DNA of 64,000 bases from Lactiplantibacillus daoliensis (GCF_005405005.1 NZ_BJDH01000001.1:310001-374000); one strand, 5' to 3'. Counted from the stretch's first letter, positions 1 to 12,445 are shown. The notes: generated by a model from the sequence alone, not told the origin. Numbers and translations are program-made.

Positions 1-89
1 CTGTTCCGGGAGAGGATTAAGACCGCTCCTCAAGCTTGATCCGGTTCCACGATTGCTGCCGTCAGCGACAACCGGAGACACAATGCAAT
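1..89. other. unassigned flank downstream of smpB
   Basis: This edge stretch follows the smpB terminator. Short open frames exist on both strands but none has a start and ribosome-binding site inside the window. It resembles neither the 3' end of tmRNA nor a complete T-box. I see nothing here that I can name. Confidence 0.3.
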
Positions 90-130
90 AAAAAAACAGT
101 GTCCCCACTAACGTTCAGTGAGTGACGCTG
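90..130 (-). terminator. terminator of smpB
   Basis: On the minus strand a stem with arms CAGCGTCACTCACT and AGTGGGGACACTG, with a few mismatches, is followed by a run of seven T. It lies nine bases past the smpB stop codon and closes the secG-side operon. Confidence 0.85.
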
Positions 131-138
131 TTCAAGTG

Positions 139-609
139 CTAATAGTGTTTCATGACACGATCAATTTGACGCTGTTGTTCGCGCTTTTTAATATCTTGTC
201 GCTTATCGTATTCACGCTTCCCATGCGCGACTCCAATCAAGACCTTTGCAAAGCCGTGCTTGAGATACATCTTTAACGGAATAATGGTAACCCCTTTAGT
301 GGTGGTTGCCTCCCCGAGCTTCTTAATTTCTTTTTTATGGAGTAATAACTTACGATTACGCAATGGGTCAACGTTAAACCGATTACCCTCAGCAAAAGGA
401 CTAATGTGGACATTCATCATAATAGCTTCACCATTACGAATCTGTACATACCCATCCTTGATGTTCACACGCCGGTCACGCACTGACTTGATTTCCGTCC
501 CTGTTAAAGCAATTCCTGCTTCATAAGTCTCTTCGACGGCATAATCATGCCGAGCTTTCCGGTTTTGTGCGAGGGCGCTATCTTGATGCTTACCGTTTTG
601 TTTGGCCAT
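139..609 (-). CDS. smpB: SsrA-binding protein SmpB
   Basis: SmpB binds the tRNA-like part of tmRNA and delivers it to stalled ribosomes for trans-translation in the cytoplasm. The 156 residues match the usual family length. The OB-fold signature [18 protein letters not shown] is followed by NIKDGYVQI, and the C-terminal tail [16 protein letters not shown] is basic, as expected for the part that enters the decoding site. I start it at the ATG at 609 (MAKQNGKH) because AGGGGTGTGAGG precedes it; a GTG nine bases further upstream has no spaced site. It lies 30 bases downstream of rnr. Pairing of smpB with RNase R is common and both act in ribosome rescue. Confidence 0.97.
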   Translation of the reverse strand: MAKQNGKHQDSALAQNRKARHDYAVEETYEAGIALTGTEIKSVRDRRVNIKDGYVQIRNGEAIMMNVHISPFAEGNRFNVDPLRNRKLLLHKKEIKKLGEATTTKGVTIIPLKMYLKHGFAKVLIGVAHGKREYDKRQDIKKREQQRQIDRVMKHY

Positions 610-639
610 CAGCCTCACACCCCTAACGTCTAGCTAGTC

Positions 640-900
640 TTAGTGGCGATTGTTTGAACTGTTCGTCGACCGACGACTGCTATTGTTGTTACTATGATTA
701 TTATTACTACTGTGATTACGATTATTATTGTTGCCACGATAACCGCCGCCATTACTGCTACGATTACCGTTGCTACTGCCGTTTCGGTTGCCATTACGGT
801 TACTGCTGCCGTTATTGCCGCCATTCCGCTTATAGTTACCGTTACCACCGCGACGGTTGTTGCCGCGATAATTATCGTGGTGTTCCCGCTTTGGTAATAA
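640..900 (-). repeat. low-complexity Asn/Gly/Ser/Arg tail of RNase R
   Basis: The last roughly 86 codons of rnr encode almost only Asn, Gly, Ser, Arg and His, with short recurring units such as NRNGNRNG and SSNNNHSNNN. The DNA is a degenerate trinucleotide array, so spurious open frames appear on both strands. RNase R enzymes usually have a lysine-rich basic tail; this one is Asn/Gly/Arg-rich and resembles a disordered RNA-binding segment. Confidence 0.85.
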
Positions 901-3072
901 ATCAGTCTTAGGCGCTTCTTCAGGATTTAACAGTTTGAAGTCCACTTCACGCTGGTCCTTATCAACCCGCATCAATTGAACCTTAACTGGTTGTCCAATT
1001 CTAAATGTCCGATGGGTCTTGCGACCAACTAGTGCGAGTTGCTTTTCAACATATTCGTAATAGTCATCATCCATGACACTGATATGAACTAAACCTTCAA
1101 CCGTATTTTCCAATTCCACGAACAAACCGAACTTCATCACGGAATCAACGACAGCGTCAAACTTCTCGCCAACGTGATCAGCCATGTATTCTGCCTTCTT
1201 CATTGAATCAACATCGCGTTCGGTGTCAATCCCACGACGTTCATTTAATGAAGTCGTCTCCGCAATATTAGGCAAATTATCACGATATTTAGCGCGTGCC
1301 TCTTCACCAGTGCCGTTTTCGGCATAATGGCGAATCAAACGATGCACCATCATATCCGGATAACGACGGATTGGTGAGGTAAAGTGCGTGTAGTACGGTG
1401 CAGCCAAACCAAAGTGACCTAAGGATTGATCAGCATATCGTGCTTGCTTCATGCTCCGTAACATCATCACGGAAACCATTGCTTCTTCTGGTTTGCCAGC
1501 AACTTTCTTCAAAACATCTTGCAACATCTTAGGTTTAACATCTTTCGAAGAACCGGTAACGTTAACACCAAAAGTCGTGACGAATTCGAAGAAACTGAGC
1601 ATCCGATCAGCATCAGGCGTTTCGTGAACCCGATAAATAAATGGCACTTTAGCTAAACTGTAATGTTTGGCAACCGTTTCGTTGGCAGCCAACATGAAAC
1701 TTTCAATCATGCGTTCTGCTAAACCACGAACCCGCAATTGAATATCAATTGGATGACCGGTTTCGTCAACGATGATTTTAGCTTCGTTATCATCAAAGTC
1801 AATTGCACCACGATGACGACGGTTCTTATAAAGAATCCGATGTAACTCACCCATCGTATCGAACATATCAACTAAGTCCGCATATTTTTCACGCGTCTTA
1901 GGGTCATGAGCTTCCAAGATCTGGTTAACACCATCATAAGTCATCCGTGCATGTGACTTGATCACACTTTGGAAAATCTTATGGTTGATGATATGGCCTT
2001 CTTGGTCAATTTTCATTTCACAACTCATTGCCAACCGTTCAACATCTGGATTTAATGAACAGATGCCGTTTGACAAACGCCGTGGCAACATTGGAATCAC
2101 CCGGTCCGTCAAGTAGACAGAAGTGCCACGTTTAAAGGCTTCACGGTCTAATTCAGAGTTTTCAGTCACATAATGACTGACATCCGCAATATGCACACCC
2201 AAGTGGAAGTTTCCATTTGGTAACCGCCAAGCAACAACCGCGTCATCCAAGTCTTTTGATTCGGCGCCATCAATTGTCACTAATGGTTGATCAGTAATGT
2301 CTACTCGACCGGCTTTGTCTTCATCCGTCACATAATCCGGAATCCGGTTAGCTTCGTCAGTCACTTCTTCTGGGAAGACCGATGGCACGTCGTGTTGATA
2401 GACGACCTGCAAAACATCCATCCCAGGATCATCGACACTCCCGATAACTTGTTTGGCAATCCCAACAATCCGCGTTGGATGCTGAGCATCAGGATAAGCG
2501 GAAACTTCGGCGATAATGACTTCGCCTTCAGTTGGGTGAATCCCTTGTTCGGTGATTAAAAGTTCATATTTAGAAAGTTTCTTTTCTTTAATTTCAACTT
2601 TACCGATGAAACCGGCATTCTCCGTGCTGGGCACAAAGGCGCCGACGATTTGAGAATAATTCCGTTGGGTAATGCTGACGACTTTACCTTCTGGGCCTCG
2701 ATCTGAGCCTGGACGTGCTGGCCGAATAATTTCGACTTGAACATCATCACCGGTAAAAGCAAACATTGTGTTATCTGGATTAATATAAATATCTGGCAAA
2801 TCTGGATCGTAACGAACAAAACCAAACCCTTTATCGTTTCCGTGGAAAGAGCCGTCGACGAGTTTCGTTTCTTGAACCAGCTTAAACTGGTCATGGTCAT
2901 CCGTTGTGACCAACTTTTTGCGTTCCATATTGGCAAGTTCTTTCACTAAAAATGTGAACGCTGTTGCCCCTGAAAGATGCAATTCATCGCTTAACCGTTC
3001 TACGCTGTAGCTACGGTCGGGATGAGCTTGCAAAAAAGTCAGGAGTTGTTCTTGTAAGTTAGATTCTGACAT
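640..3072 (-). CDS. rnr: ribonuclease R
   Basis: This is a processive 3'-5' exoribonuclease of the RNB family that degrades structured RNA and, with SmpB and tmRNA, non-stop mRNA. The 810 residues read as an N-terminal winged-helix-like region (1-65), two cold-shock/OB domains (about 70-235), the RNB catalytic domain (about 250-600), an S1 domain (about 635-720, with GLFVELENTVEGLVHIS) and a low-complexity tail. The active-site aspartates are visible in DGAESKDLDDA at 268-278. The ATG at 3072 follows GAGG. The gene starts 16 bases after the esterase stop and reads on into smpB. Confidence 0.97.
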   Translation of the reverse strand: MSESNLQEQLLTFLQAHPDRSYSVERLSDELHLSGATAFTFLVKELANMERKKLVTTDDHDQFKLVQETKLVDGSFHGNDKGFGFVRYDPDLPDIYINPDNTMFAFTGDDVQVEIIRPARPGSDRGPEGKVVSITQRNYSQIVGAFVPSTENAGFIGKVEIKEKKLSKYELLITEQGIHPTEGEVIIAEVSAYPDAQHPTRIVGIAKQVIGSVDDPGMDVLQVVYQHDVPSVFPEEVTDEANRIPDYVTDEDKAGRVDITDQPLVTIDGAESKDLDDAVVAWRLPNGNFHLGVHIADVSHYVTENSELDREAFKRGTSVYLTDRVIPMLPRRLSNGICSLNPDVERLAMSCEMKIDQEGHIINHKIFQSVIKSHARMTYDGVNQILEAHDPKTREKYADLVDMFDTMGELHRILYKNRRHRGAIDFDDNEAKIIVDETGHPIDIQLRVRGLAERMIESFMLAANETVAKHYSLAKVPFIYRVHETPDADRMLSFFEFVTTFGVNVTGSSKDVKPKMLQDVLKKVAGKPEEAMVSVMMLRSMKQARYADQSLGHFGLAAPYYTHFTSPIRRYPDMMVHRLIRHYAENGTGEEARAKYRDNLPNIAETTSLNERRGIDTERDVDSMKKAEYMADHVGEKFDAVVDSVMKFGLFVELENTVEGLVHISVMDDDYYEYVEKQLALVGRKTHRTFRIGQPVKVQLMRVDKDQREVDFKLLNPEEAPKTDLLPKREHHDNYRGNNRRGGNGNYKRNGGNNGSSNRNGNRNGSSNGNRSSNGGGYRGNNNNRNHSSNNNHSNNNSSRRSTNSSNNRH

Positions 3073-3088
3073 GTTTTACCTCATTTTT

Positions 3089-3841
3089 TTAATAAATAGT
3101 TTTTAAATACGTTAAGACAGCTTGTTCTAATTCATGGTGAGCGCGATTAACCGTAATGACATGGCCAGCTGCTGCAAACCAATGATAATCTACCGCTAAC
3201 CCTTGGGCAGTCAACTGATCACGCAAGCGTGGCGCAACCATGGCGTCAATCAGCTCATCTTGACCCCCTTGACCAATAAAGAATGGGCGCGTTAATTGCG
3301 TCAAATGAGCTTGTACTTGGTTGGCTGTAAACCGCGTAATAGCAGCTAATTGCTCCTGTGACGCTGGTTGCAGTAACGCCAGTGCCCGTTGCTGTTCAAC
3401 CGTTGTTAAGCCTTGTTGTGCAAACTGACGCGCACTCAGGGTCATAAACATCGCTGGAACATTACTATGGGCGCTTGGCAAAATGGGTGAACTGAAAACA
3501 CCACCGCCAAGCAAGGCCGAGTCATTTTCCAAGGCCATGGTCGCAAAAATGCCACCAAGCGATAGCCCAAAGATACTAATTTTAGTATAGCCTTTTTGAC
3601 GTACAAATGATATTGCCTGTTGCGTATCTTGCCACCATTGTTCAGGTGAGCCGTCACGCAAAATATCACGCGGATCACCGGTGGCATGACCGCTAAATTG
3701 TGGCGCGTAAATACTATAATTTTCTCGTTCCAAGGCTCGTGCTAGCAAGCGCACATCATTGGCACTCCCAGAATAAGCATGCAACAAAATAACGGCATTG
3801 TCACCATGTTCAAAGAAAAAAGGTTCCGGTCGTTTTAACAC
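3089..3841 (-). CDS. alpha/beta-hydrolase, carboxylesterase Est-like
   Basis: A cytoplasmic serine hydrolase of the carboxylesterase/monoacylglycerol-lipase type, 250 residues, likely acting on short-chain esters. The nucleophile elbow is GLSLG with Ser94; Asp195 in GGQDELID and His227 in AAGHVI complete a triad at the expected places. HAYSGSANDV near residue 21 fits the oxyanion region. The start is GTG at 3841, with GAAGG seven bases upstream. It sits between the secG terminator and rnr, so it is expressed by read-through or from its own promoter. The substrate cannot be read from sequence. Confidence 0.88.
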   Translation of the reverse strand: MLKRPEPFFFEHGDNAVILLHAYSGSANDVRLLARALERENYSIYAPQFSGHATGDPRDILRDGSPEQWWQDTQQAISFVRQKGYTKISIFGLSLGGIFATMALENDSALLGGGVFSSPILPSAHSNVPAMFMTLSARQFAQQGLTTVEQQRALALLQPASQEQLAAITRFTANQVQAHLTQLTRPFFIGQGGQDELIDAMVAPRLRDQLTAQGLAVDYHWFAAAGHVITVNRAHHELEQAVLTYLKTIY

Positions 3842-3855
3842 AATTGCACCTTCTT

Positions 3856-3884
3856 AAAAAAAAACCTCCTGAAATCACAGGAGG
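3856..3884 (-). terminator. terminator between secG and the esterase gene
   Basis: On the minus strand CCTCCTG pairs with CAGGAGG across a six-base loop and is followed by nine T. It begins eight bases past the secG stop. The esterase ribosome-binding site lies just after the T run, so partial read-through is plausible. Confidence 0.85.
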
Positions 3885-3892
3885 ACAGTCAC

Positions 3893-4129
3893 TTACTTCG
3901 ATGAGTACCATGCTAATGCGAGCGCTGCAACAAAGAATACAATTCCCAGTACAACGGTTACTTTTTGCATGAAAGCTTCAAAACCACGTGGCTTTTGCTT
4001 GGCGAACAAATCGTCAGCACCACCAGTCAATGAAGACATGGCATCATTTGTTTTAGATGGTTGCATCATTACCGCAATAATAATCAGTACGGAAACGACC
4101 AATATTAACGTCATCAGTATATTATACAA
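3893..4129 (-). CDS. secG: Sec translocase subunit SecG
   Basis: SecG is the small subunit of the SecYEG membrane channel and assists SecA-driven export. The 78-residue protein has the expected two membrane helices (about 2-21 and 52-74) joined by a loop with MMQPSKTNDAMSSLTGG, which fits the family pattern. The start is TTG at 4129, because AGGAGG lies eight bases upstream; the ATG five codons later is too far from it. SecA is encoded 50 kb away in the same window. Confidence 0.93.
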   Translation of the reverse strand: MYNILMTLILVVSVLIIIAVMMQPSKTNDAMSSLTGGADDLFAKQKPRGFEAFMQKVTVVLGIVFFVAALALAWYSSK

Positions 4130-4229
4130 TTCAAGTGCCTCCTAAAGAGTCCGCTATGTCTATAACAATTTAACATATTTAGCGTCATTTTTCCAGTCAC
4201 GTGCGCAATTACTTACATTCTAAAGCAAA

Positions 4230-5780
4230 TCAGGTTGGGCTAACATTCAATTGATCAATTTGATGGCGAACCCAGGCACGATTGCTCCGATCGGTCAAAA
4301 TAATTAGCGTATCGCCCGCACGAATCAAGGTGTCCCCATGCGGAATCACTTGTCGCTCACCACGCCGAATCGCAATCAATAAAGATTCTTTAGGCCATTT
4401 GAAATCTCGAACCTGATGACCTTCAAATGCAGCACCCTCAAAAATTGGAATTTCCAGGCGATCCTGGACACCACTATGTTCAGGCAGCTTCGGCTGAGTC
4501 AATTTTTCCAGCAAGGCTTCATAGATTGGCGCCCCGCCCAGTAAATCAACTACCAGATACGCGGTCATTGAAACAACTGCAAGTGGCATCAAGTGGTGTA
4601 ACGTGCCGACCATCTCCGTGATCAATAAAATAGCCGTAAAAGGGGCTTTCCCAATACCGGCAAAATACCCAGCCATCGCAAAAATGATAAAGTTTGAGAC
4701 GAAACTTGCAGGCATCCAACCAATCGCAACCATTGATTGCGCGTAAATAGCACCTAGGATCGCCCCCAGCGATAGAATTGGCAAGAAAATCCCACCTGGT
4801 AGCCCTGAGCCATAAGAAAGTGTTGAAAAAACAAAGCGAAGGACAAAGATACCAATTAACGGTAACAGTGCTGGTGTAATGGCCGCAATGTTCAAAATAA
4901 CTGCATTCCCGCCGCCAAGCAGCTTCGGCCACAGTAGCCCAATCGGAATAATCAATAGAAACGGCACCACCCCATCCAACCAGCTAGGCAATCTTAATCT
5001 TGAATACCAACTGGGCATCGCCAGTGTCACATTTTGATATAGATAACCAAAGACCCCTAGAAAAACACCCAAACCAATCAAATTACCGTACTGACTCAAC
5101 GGTAAATTCGTGGCATACGGAATATGTAATACCGGGACTAGTCCGAAAAAGTTGAGTGAAACAAAGTTGGCTGCAATCGCACTAGCCAAAGCAGTGGTCC
5201 AAATAATCGGTGAAAAGTTATGATAAACCTCTTCCAATACAAATAAGGTACTGGCAATCGGCGCATTGAATGCGGCCGATAAACCGGCGGCAGCCCCACC
5301 AGCAATCAAGGAACGCCGGTCAGCGCCTGTTTGGTGGGTCGTTTCTGCAAAACCTTGCCCAATAGTTGCCCCTAACTGAATAGAGGGGCCTTCCCGTCCT
5401 AAAAACAGGCCAGAACCGATACCTAAAATCCCCCCAACAAATTTCCGCCACAGGACTGGCCACCAAGCATAGTCGAGTTCTCCCGCGAGTTGTCCTTCAA
5501 CTTGCGGAATCCCTGAACCTTTTATATCTGGGAGTTGCTTAACCAATAAGCCGATAAAAATAGCGACTGCCAAACTAATTACGAGCCATGGTAATACTAG
5601 CCAAGGAGTCTGCACAATTTGGCCGTATACCCATTGCACCAATTTCAGTCCTTTTTCAATACTGAATCTGAAAATACTGACCACGATACCAGAAAGGAGC
5701 CCAACTAACAATCCCCGACCAATCGCACCAAAGCGAGTAAAATCGAAATGGCGCTGTTTTGGTTGATGTTGGATTTTCAC
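4230..5780 (-). CDS. ClC-family chloride channel or H+/Cl- exchanger with C-terminal RCK_C domain
   Basis: A polytopic membrane protein of 516 residues. The ClC filter motifs are present: GSGIP (88-92) and GREGP (128-132), whose Glu130 corresponds to the gating glutamate, followed by further GxxxP-type segments. After the membrane core, residues about 430-512 form a TrkA-C/RCK_C-like regulatory domain with the GDTLIRAGDTLIILT pattern. It could support acid resistance or chloride balance; exchanger versus channel cannot be decided here. It starts three bases after the stop of the kinase-fold gene, so the two are co-transcribed. Confidence 0.93.
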   Translation of the reverse strand: MKIQHQPKQRHFDFTRFGAIGRGLLVGLLSGIVVSIFRFSIEKGLKLVQWVYGQIVQTPWLVLPWLVISLAVAIFIGLLVKQLPDIKGSGIPQVEGQLAGELDYAWWPVLWRKFVGGILGIGSGLFLGREGPSIQLGATIGQGFAETTHQTGADRRSLIAGGAAAGLSAAFNAPIASTLFVLEEVYHNFSPIIWTTALASAIAANFVSLNFFGLVPVLHIPYATNLPLSQYGNLIGLGVFLGVFGYLYQNVTLAMPSWYSRLRLPSWLDGVVPFLLIIPIGLLWPKLLGGGNAVILNIAAITPALLPLIGIFVLRFVFSTLSYGSGLPGGIFLPILSLGAILGAIYAQSMVAIGWMPASFVSNFIIFAMAGYFAGIGKAPFTAILLITEMVGTLHHLMPLAVVSMTAYLVVDLLGGAPIYEALLEKLTQPKLPEHSGVQDRLEIPIFEGAAFEGHQVRDFKWPKESLLIAIRRGERQVIPHGDTLIRAGDTLIILTDRSNRAWVRHQIDQLNVSPT

Positions 5781-5783
5781 GGA

Positions 5784-6686
5784 TTAACCCTCACTTTCAT
5801 GTTTGACCAGTTGTGTTAAACGTTGCGTCAAGGTCGTCAGTGTCACTTGATCAGCTCCCATGACCTGTTTAATTTGGGCCGGTCCATCAGCACGCCAGAA
5901 CAGGCCAATCAGTAATGACGAGACCAAATCTGGTAACTTCAAGGTTTCCTGTAAGCCAGCTAGACAATCTGAATCACCATCAAACGCTTGTAACACAAGC
6001 GGGACTAATTCTGTTTCAGCTGGTCCGACCATCGCAGTTTGAAACTGTCGAAAACCAACTTTTCCCGTCGTGACAATGATATTCTCACCGTTTAGTTGCC
6101 CATGGACAAAGCAAGACTTCGCTACTGGATGCGTTGCAAGGTATGACTCGCGTTCAGCAGCAAAGGTAGGTCCTAAATCCGACCATGCAGCTTGATTTGC
6201 CAATTCTGATACTTTGACGCGATTAAAGTCAGCCACCTCGCCATTAAGTTGACGCAATGCCGTCCCAATCTGACGACCCAAAGTTGATTTAGCTAAAGGC
6301 TCGGCAGTGTTGATAAATTCAGTTAATGAAATGCCAACTAATGGCCGATAAATCACATAATAAAATTGATAACGATCAAAAATGAAGCCAGCATGTAAAA
6401 GCGTTGGTCCCGTCAATTGTAAACGTGCTAGACGTGCCAGACTAAATTTCTCTGTCTGGTACCGGTCTCTAGTCTGCGCTGCCACCGACGTCGGTGGAAA
6501 AATAGCAATCTGAGTGGCTCCCACTGAAAAAGTTGCTGTAAATGCTGTCTCAACGAGTTCCGGCGTCTTAAATGGTTCATTTTCACTCCGATAAATTTGT
6601 TGAATTAAAGCTTCAAATGCTGCTGGTGTCGCTGCTGCCGCCTGCCAGTCTGCCCACTGGTCGATTTGCTGTTTGAAATAATCCAT
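5784..6686 (-). CDS. degenerate aminoglycoside-phosphotransferase-fold protein, possibly catalytically dead
   Basis: The 300-residue soluble protein looks like the APH/choline-kinase fold, judged from its C-terminal half: SCFVHGQLNGENIIV (191-205) aligns with the catalytic loop HGDxxxxN, and FRQFQTAMVGPAETELV (212-228) with the metal-binding IDWExA..G...DL segment. The catalytic Asp of HGD is Gln197 and the metal-binding Asp is Gln214, while Asn202 is kept. The fold assignment is therefore moderate and activity doubtful. It precedes the ClC gene by three bases, suggesting a regulatory or accessory role for the transporter. This is inference. Confidence 0.6.
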   Translation of the reverse strand: MDYFKQQIDQWADWQAAAATPAAFEALIQQIYRSENEPFKTPELVETAFTATFSVGATQIAIFPPTSVAAQTRDRYQTEKFSLARLARLQLTGPTLLHAGFIFDRYQFYYVIYRPLVGISLTEFINTAEPLAKSTLGRQIGTALRQLNGEVADFNRVKVSELANQAAWSDLGPTFAAERESYLATHPVAKSCFVHGQLNGENIIVTTGKVGFRQFQTAMVGPAETELVPLVLQAFDGDSDCLAGLQETLKLPDLVSSLLIGLFWRADGPAQIKQVMGADQVTLTTLTQRLTQLVKHESEG

Positions 6687-6780
6687 ACGTTTTCAATGGC
6701 TCCTTTAAAATACTCGTATCTTATTTTACCACGATAACTCACTCATTAACGGAATAAACCCGAGGCACTTCCGATTGGAC

Positions 6781-6810
6781 AAAAAAAGAGCCGCTCGAGA
6801 TGAGCGACTC
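6781..6810 (-). terminator. terminator of eno
   Basis: On the minus strand GAGTCGCTC and GAGCGGCTC form a nine-base stem with one G-T pair, followed by seven T. It closes the glycolytic gene cluster 22 bases past the enolase stop. Confidence 0.9.
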
Positions 6811-6831
6811 TTCACTTAGAACAATAACCTA

Positions 6832-8172
<1,341 letters not shown>

Positions 8173-8200
8173 TTAATTTTACTGTAATAGGTTCATCCCT

Positions 8201-8229
8201 ATTATAGAAAGTTGTGACTGAACTTGCAA
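8201..8229 (-). promoter_or_regulatory. promoter of eno
   Basis: On the minus strand TTGCAA (8229-8224) and TATAAT (8206-8201) are 17 bases apart. A 7-bp inverted repeat, TAATAGG/CCTATTA, starts inside the -10 element and covers the transcription start. Confidence 0.8.
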
Positions 8230-8235
8230 TAAATA

Positions 8236-10223
<1,988 letters not shown>

Positions 10224-10256
10224 TGTTAAAATCCTCCTAGAATTCGTGACTCGTAT

Positions 10257-10297
10257 AAAAAAACGGCAGAGAGAGTTTGCCTCCCCCCGCCGTTTTA
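10257..10297 (-). terminator. partial terminator or processing hairpin between gap and pgk
   Basis: On the minus strand AAAACGGC and GCCGTTTT close a stem whose interior contains GGGGGGAGGC facing CTCTCTCT, followed by a seven-T run. A second small hairpin, AAACCG/CGGTTT, lies between it and the gap stop at 10298-10313. The position suggests attenuation of read-through into pgk or protection of the gap mRNA end. Confidence 0.7.
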
Positions 10298-10337
10298 AAC
10301 CGTATGCGGTTTTAAAGTTCTAACAAACTAATTTATA

Positions 10338-11360
10338 TTAGAGAGTAGCGAACTTCAATAAAGTACGTACCATTTGGCAAGTGAAGCCGTATTCGTTATC
10401 GTACCAAGCAACAGTCTTAACCAATTGGCTTTCACCATCTGAAGTAACTTCAGTTTGGGTAGGATCGAAGATTGAGCCGAAAGTCGTACCGATAACGTCA
10501 GATGAAACGATTTCGTCTGCGTTGTAACCGAATGATTCGTTACCTTCAGTATGCTTCTTGATAGCAGCATTAACTTCGTCAGCAGTAACTTTCTTGTCTA
10601 AGATAGCAACTAATTCAGTTAATGAACCGTCAACAACACCAACACGTTGTGCATGGCCTTGTAATTTACCCTTCAATTCTGGGATAACTAAGCCAAGAGC
10701 TTTAGCAGCACCAGTTGAATGAGGAATAGTGTTTACACCGGCAGCACGTGCAGCACGGAAGTTACCGCCACGTACAGGGCCGTCTAACAACATTTGAGTT
10801 GAAGTGTAAGCATGGATAGTTGTCATAGTACCAACCTTGATACCGAATTCTTTGTTTTCAAAGAATGCAAGTGGTGCAAGGCAGTTAGTGGTACATGAAC
10901 CAGCAGAAACGATACGGTCATCTGAAGTTAAGATGTCATCGTTAACGTTGTAAACGATAGTCTTCAAGTCTGAACCAGCTGGTGCAGAAATTAAGACACG
11001 TTTTGCGCCGGCGTCCAAATGAGCTTGTGACTTTTCTTTGGATGTGTAGAAACCAGTACATTCGAGAACGAAGTCAACACCATCGTTCTTAACCCAAGGA
11101 ATATTTTGTGCTTTAGGTTCAGCATAAACACGGTAGTTCTTACCGTTTACGACGATTGAATCGTCAGTTGCTGAAACTTCAGCATCCAAAGTACCATGAG
11201 TTGAGTCATACTTCAAAAGATGAGCCAACAATGCAGGTGAAGTTAAATCGTTAATAGCAACAACTTCGATATCACTTGATTTTGCACCAAGTTCTAAGAT
11301 ACGACGGAATGCTAAACGACCGATACGTCCGAAACCATTAATACCAATTTTTACAGACAT
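10338..11360 (-). CDS. gap: glyceraldehyde-3-phosphate dehydrogenase (glycolytic)
   Basis: NAD-dependent oxidation and phosphorylation of glyceraldehyde 3-phosphate. The 340 residues begin with the Rossmann motif INGFGRIGR and contain the catalytic cysteine block SCTTNCLAP, followed by HAYTSTQ and the C-terminal [15 protein letters not shown]. The ATG at 11360 follows AAGGAGG. It lies 56 bases after cggR, whose product represses this type of operon in Bacillus subtilis. Confidence 0.98.
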   Translation of the reverse strand: MSVKIGINGFGRIGRLAFRRILELGAKSSDIEVVAINDLTSPALLAHLLKYDSTHGTLDAEVSATDDSIVVNGKNYRVYAEPKAQNIPWVKNDGVDFVLECTGFYTSKEKSQAHLDAGAKRVLISAPAGSDLKTIVYNVNDDILTSDDRIVSAGSCTTNCLAPLAFFENKEFGIKVGTMTTIHAYTSTQMLLDGPVRGGNFRAARAAGVNTIPHSTGAAKALGLVIPELKGKLQGHAQRVGVVDGSLTELVAILDKKVTADEVNAAIKKHTEGNESFGYNADEIVSSDVIGTTFGSIFDPTQTEVTSDGESQLVKTVAWYDNEYGFTCQMVRTLLKFATL

Positions 11361-11416
11361 ACTAGAATTTCCTCCTTGTGGAAATAAAAATATTTTTTAT
11401 TTTAAAAAGTAGAAAA

Positions 11417-12445
11417 CTACTTTTTTAAAATCAAGTTAGCAGCACCTTCGTCCGTGATCAAACACGTCCGTTTTGGTGCGATTTTCATATACGCCTCAAT
11501 TGCGGTGGCCTTTGAGGCCCCACCCGCAACTGCGAGTATAATCTCCATATTGGCCAGTTCTCCGATTTGCAAGCCAATTCGTGGAATCCGATAAACAACG
11601 TTACCATCTTTATCGAAGAAATAACCAAAAGCCTCACCAACAGCCTCACGCTGTCTTAAAACTTTGATTTGATCCTCAGACATGTTCCGTCGATGTGCCA
11701 TTGAGACTGCATCGCCGACGCTGTGAATCACCACGTTAGCTTGCCGAATGATGCCTAACACCTCTTGAATACTTGGTTCCTTGAGGAGCGGCTCATACGT
11801 TCGTTCACTGACCTGTTCTGGCACGAACAGTGACCGGAATTTACCACCGGTATGTTCCGCCATTTGCGACGCAATCGTGTTGGCCTGAATCGCAACCGAT
11901 TCACCAACACCACCTCGTGCCGGGACAAATAACAACTGACGCTTGCTAGCAAGTTTGTTAGTAAGGTTGTTTGCCACATGTTCCATGGTATGCCCACCCA
12001 TTACGGCAATAATGCTATCACCTTCAGGCAATAACCGCTGTAATAGTTGGTTCACTTCTTCGCCCATAGTCCCGATAACTTTTAACTGTCGGTCAGAATC
12101 GCCAGAAACAATGATGCAACGTTTAATATTAAAACGTTGTGCCAATTGTCGTTCTTTCTGACGGATTCCCATTAACTCATCCATGAACTGACTCAATCCA
12201 AGCAAAACATCCTTGCCCTGTTGAGTCACCTGCATGCCTGACTTGTTAGCACTAATTAAATCCAACTTGCGTAACGTATCCGTTTCGGTACGTAACGTTC
12301 GTTCACTAACATCCAGAGTTTGAGCTAATAACCTTCGTCCAACCGGGGCCATCCAATTAATGGTTCTTAATACCAAGTAACGACGACTCAGCATCTCAAC
12401 CATGTCTGGGGCAATTGCCTCAATCCATTGAATATCTGAATGCAT
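11417..12445 (-). CDS. cggR: central glycolytic genes regulator CggR
   Basis: SorC-family repressor of the gap operon; in B. subtilis fructose 1,6-bisphosphate releases it from DNA. The N-terminal helix-turn-helix lies at about residues 25-65 (RRLLAQTLDVSERTLRTE), followed by the sugar-phosphate-binding domain from about residue 85 with GDSDRQLKVIGTMG and the C-terminal DEGAANLIL. I choose the ATG at 12445, with AGCAGG nine bases upstream; a TTG at 12454 in the same frame is possible. The gene is first in the cluster and has a readable promoter and operator. Confidence 0.95.
   Translation of the reverse strand: MHSDIQWIEAIAPDMVEMLSRRYLVLRTINWMAPVGRRLLAQTLDVSERTLRTETDTLRKLDLISANKSGMQVTQQGKDVLLGLSQFMDELMGIRQKERQLAQRFNIKRCIIVSGDSDRQLKVIGTMGEEVNQLLQRLLPEGDSIIAVMGGHTMEHVANNLTNKLASKRQLLFVPARGGVGESVAIQANTIASQMAEHTGGKFRSLFVPEQVSERTYEPLLKEPSIQEVLGIIRQANVVIHSVGDAVSMAHRRNMSEDQIKVLRQREAVGEAFGYFFDKDGNVVYRIPRIGLQIGELANMEIILAVAGGASKATAIEAYMKIAPKRTCLITDEGAANLILKK

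Noticed and set aside
1-60. Minus-strand GTGGAACCGG resembling the T-box core, or a tmRNA end near smpB
   Set aside because: The T-box consensus continues as CCGCG and needs a following terminator and specifier stem, which are not seen; the tmRNA acceptor end is absent.
630-911. Open frames of 67-85 codons on both strands over the RNase R tail, with repetitive Val/Ala/Thr/Ile or Tyr/Cys/Arg content
   Set aside because: They are out-of-frame readings of a trinucleotide-repeat coding tail; composition is unlike real proteins.
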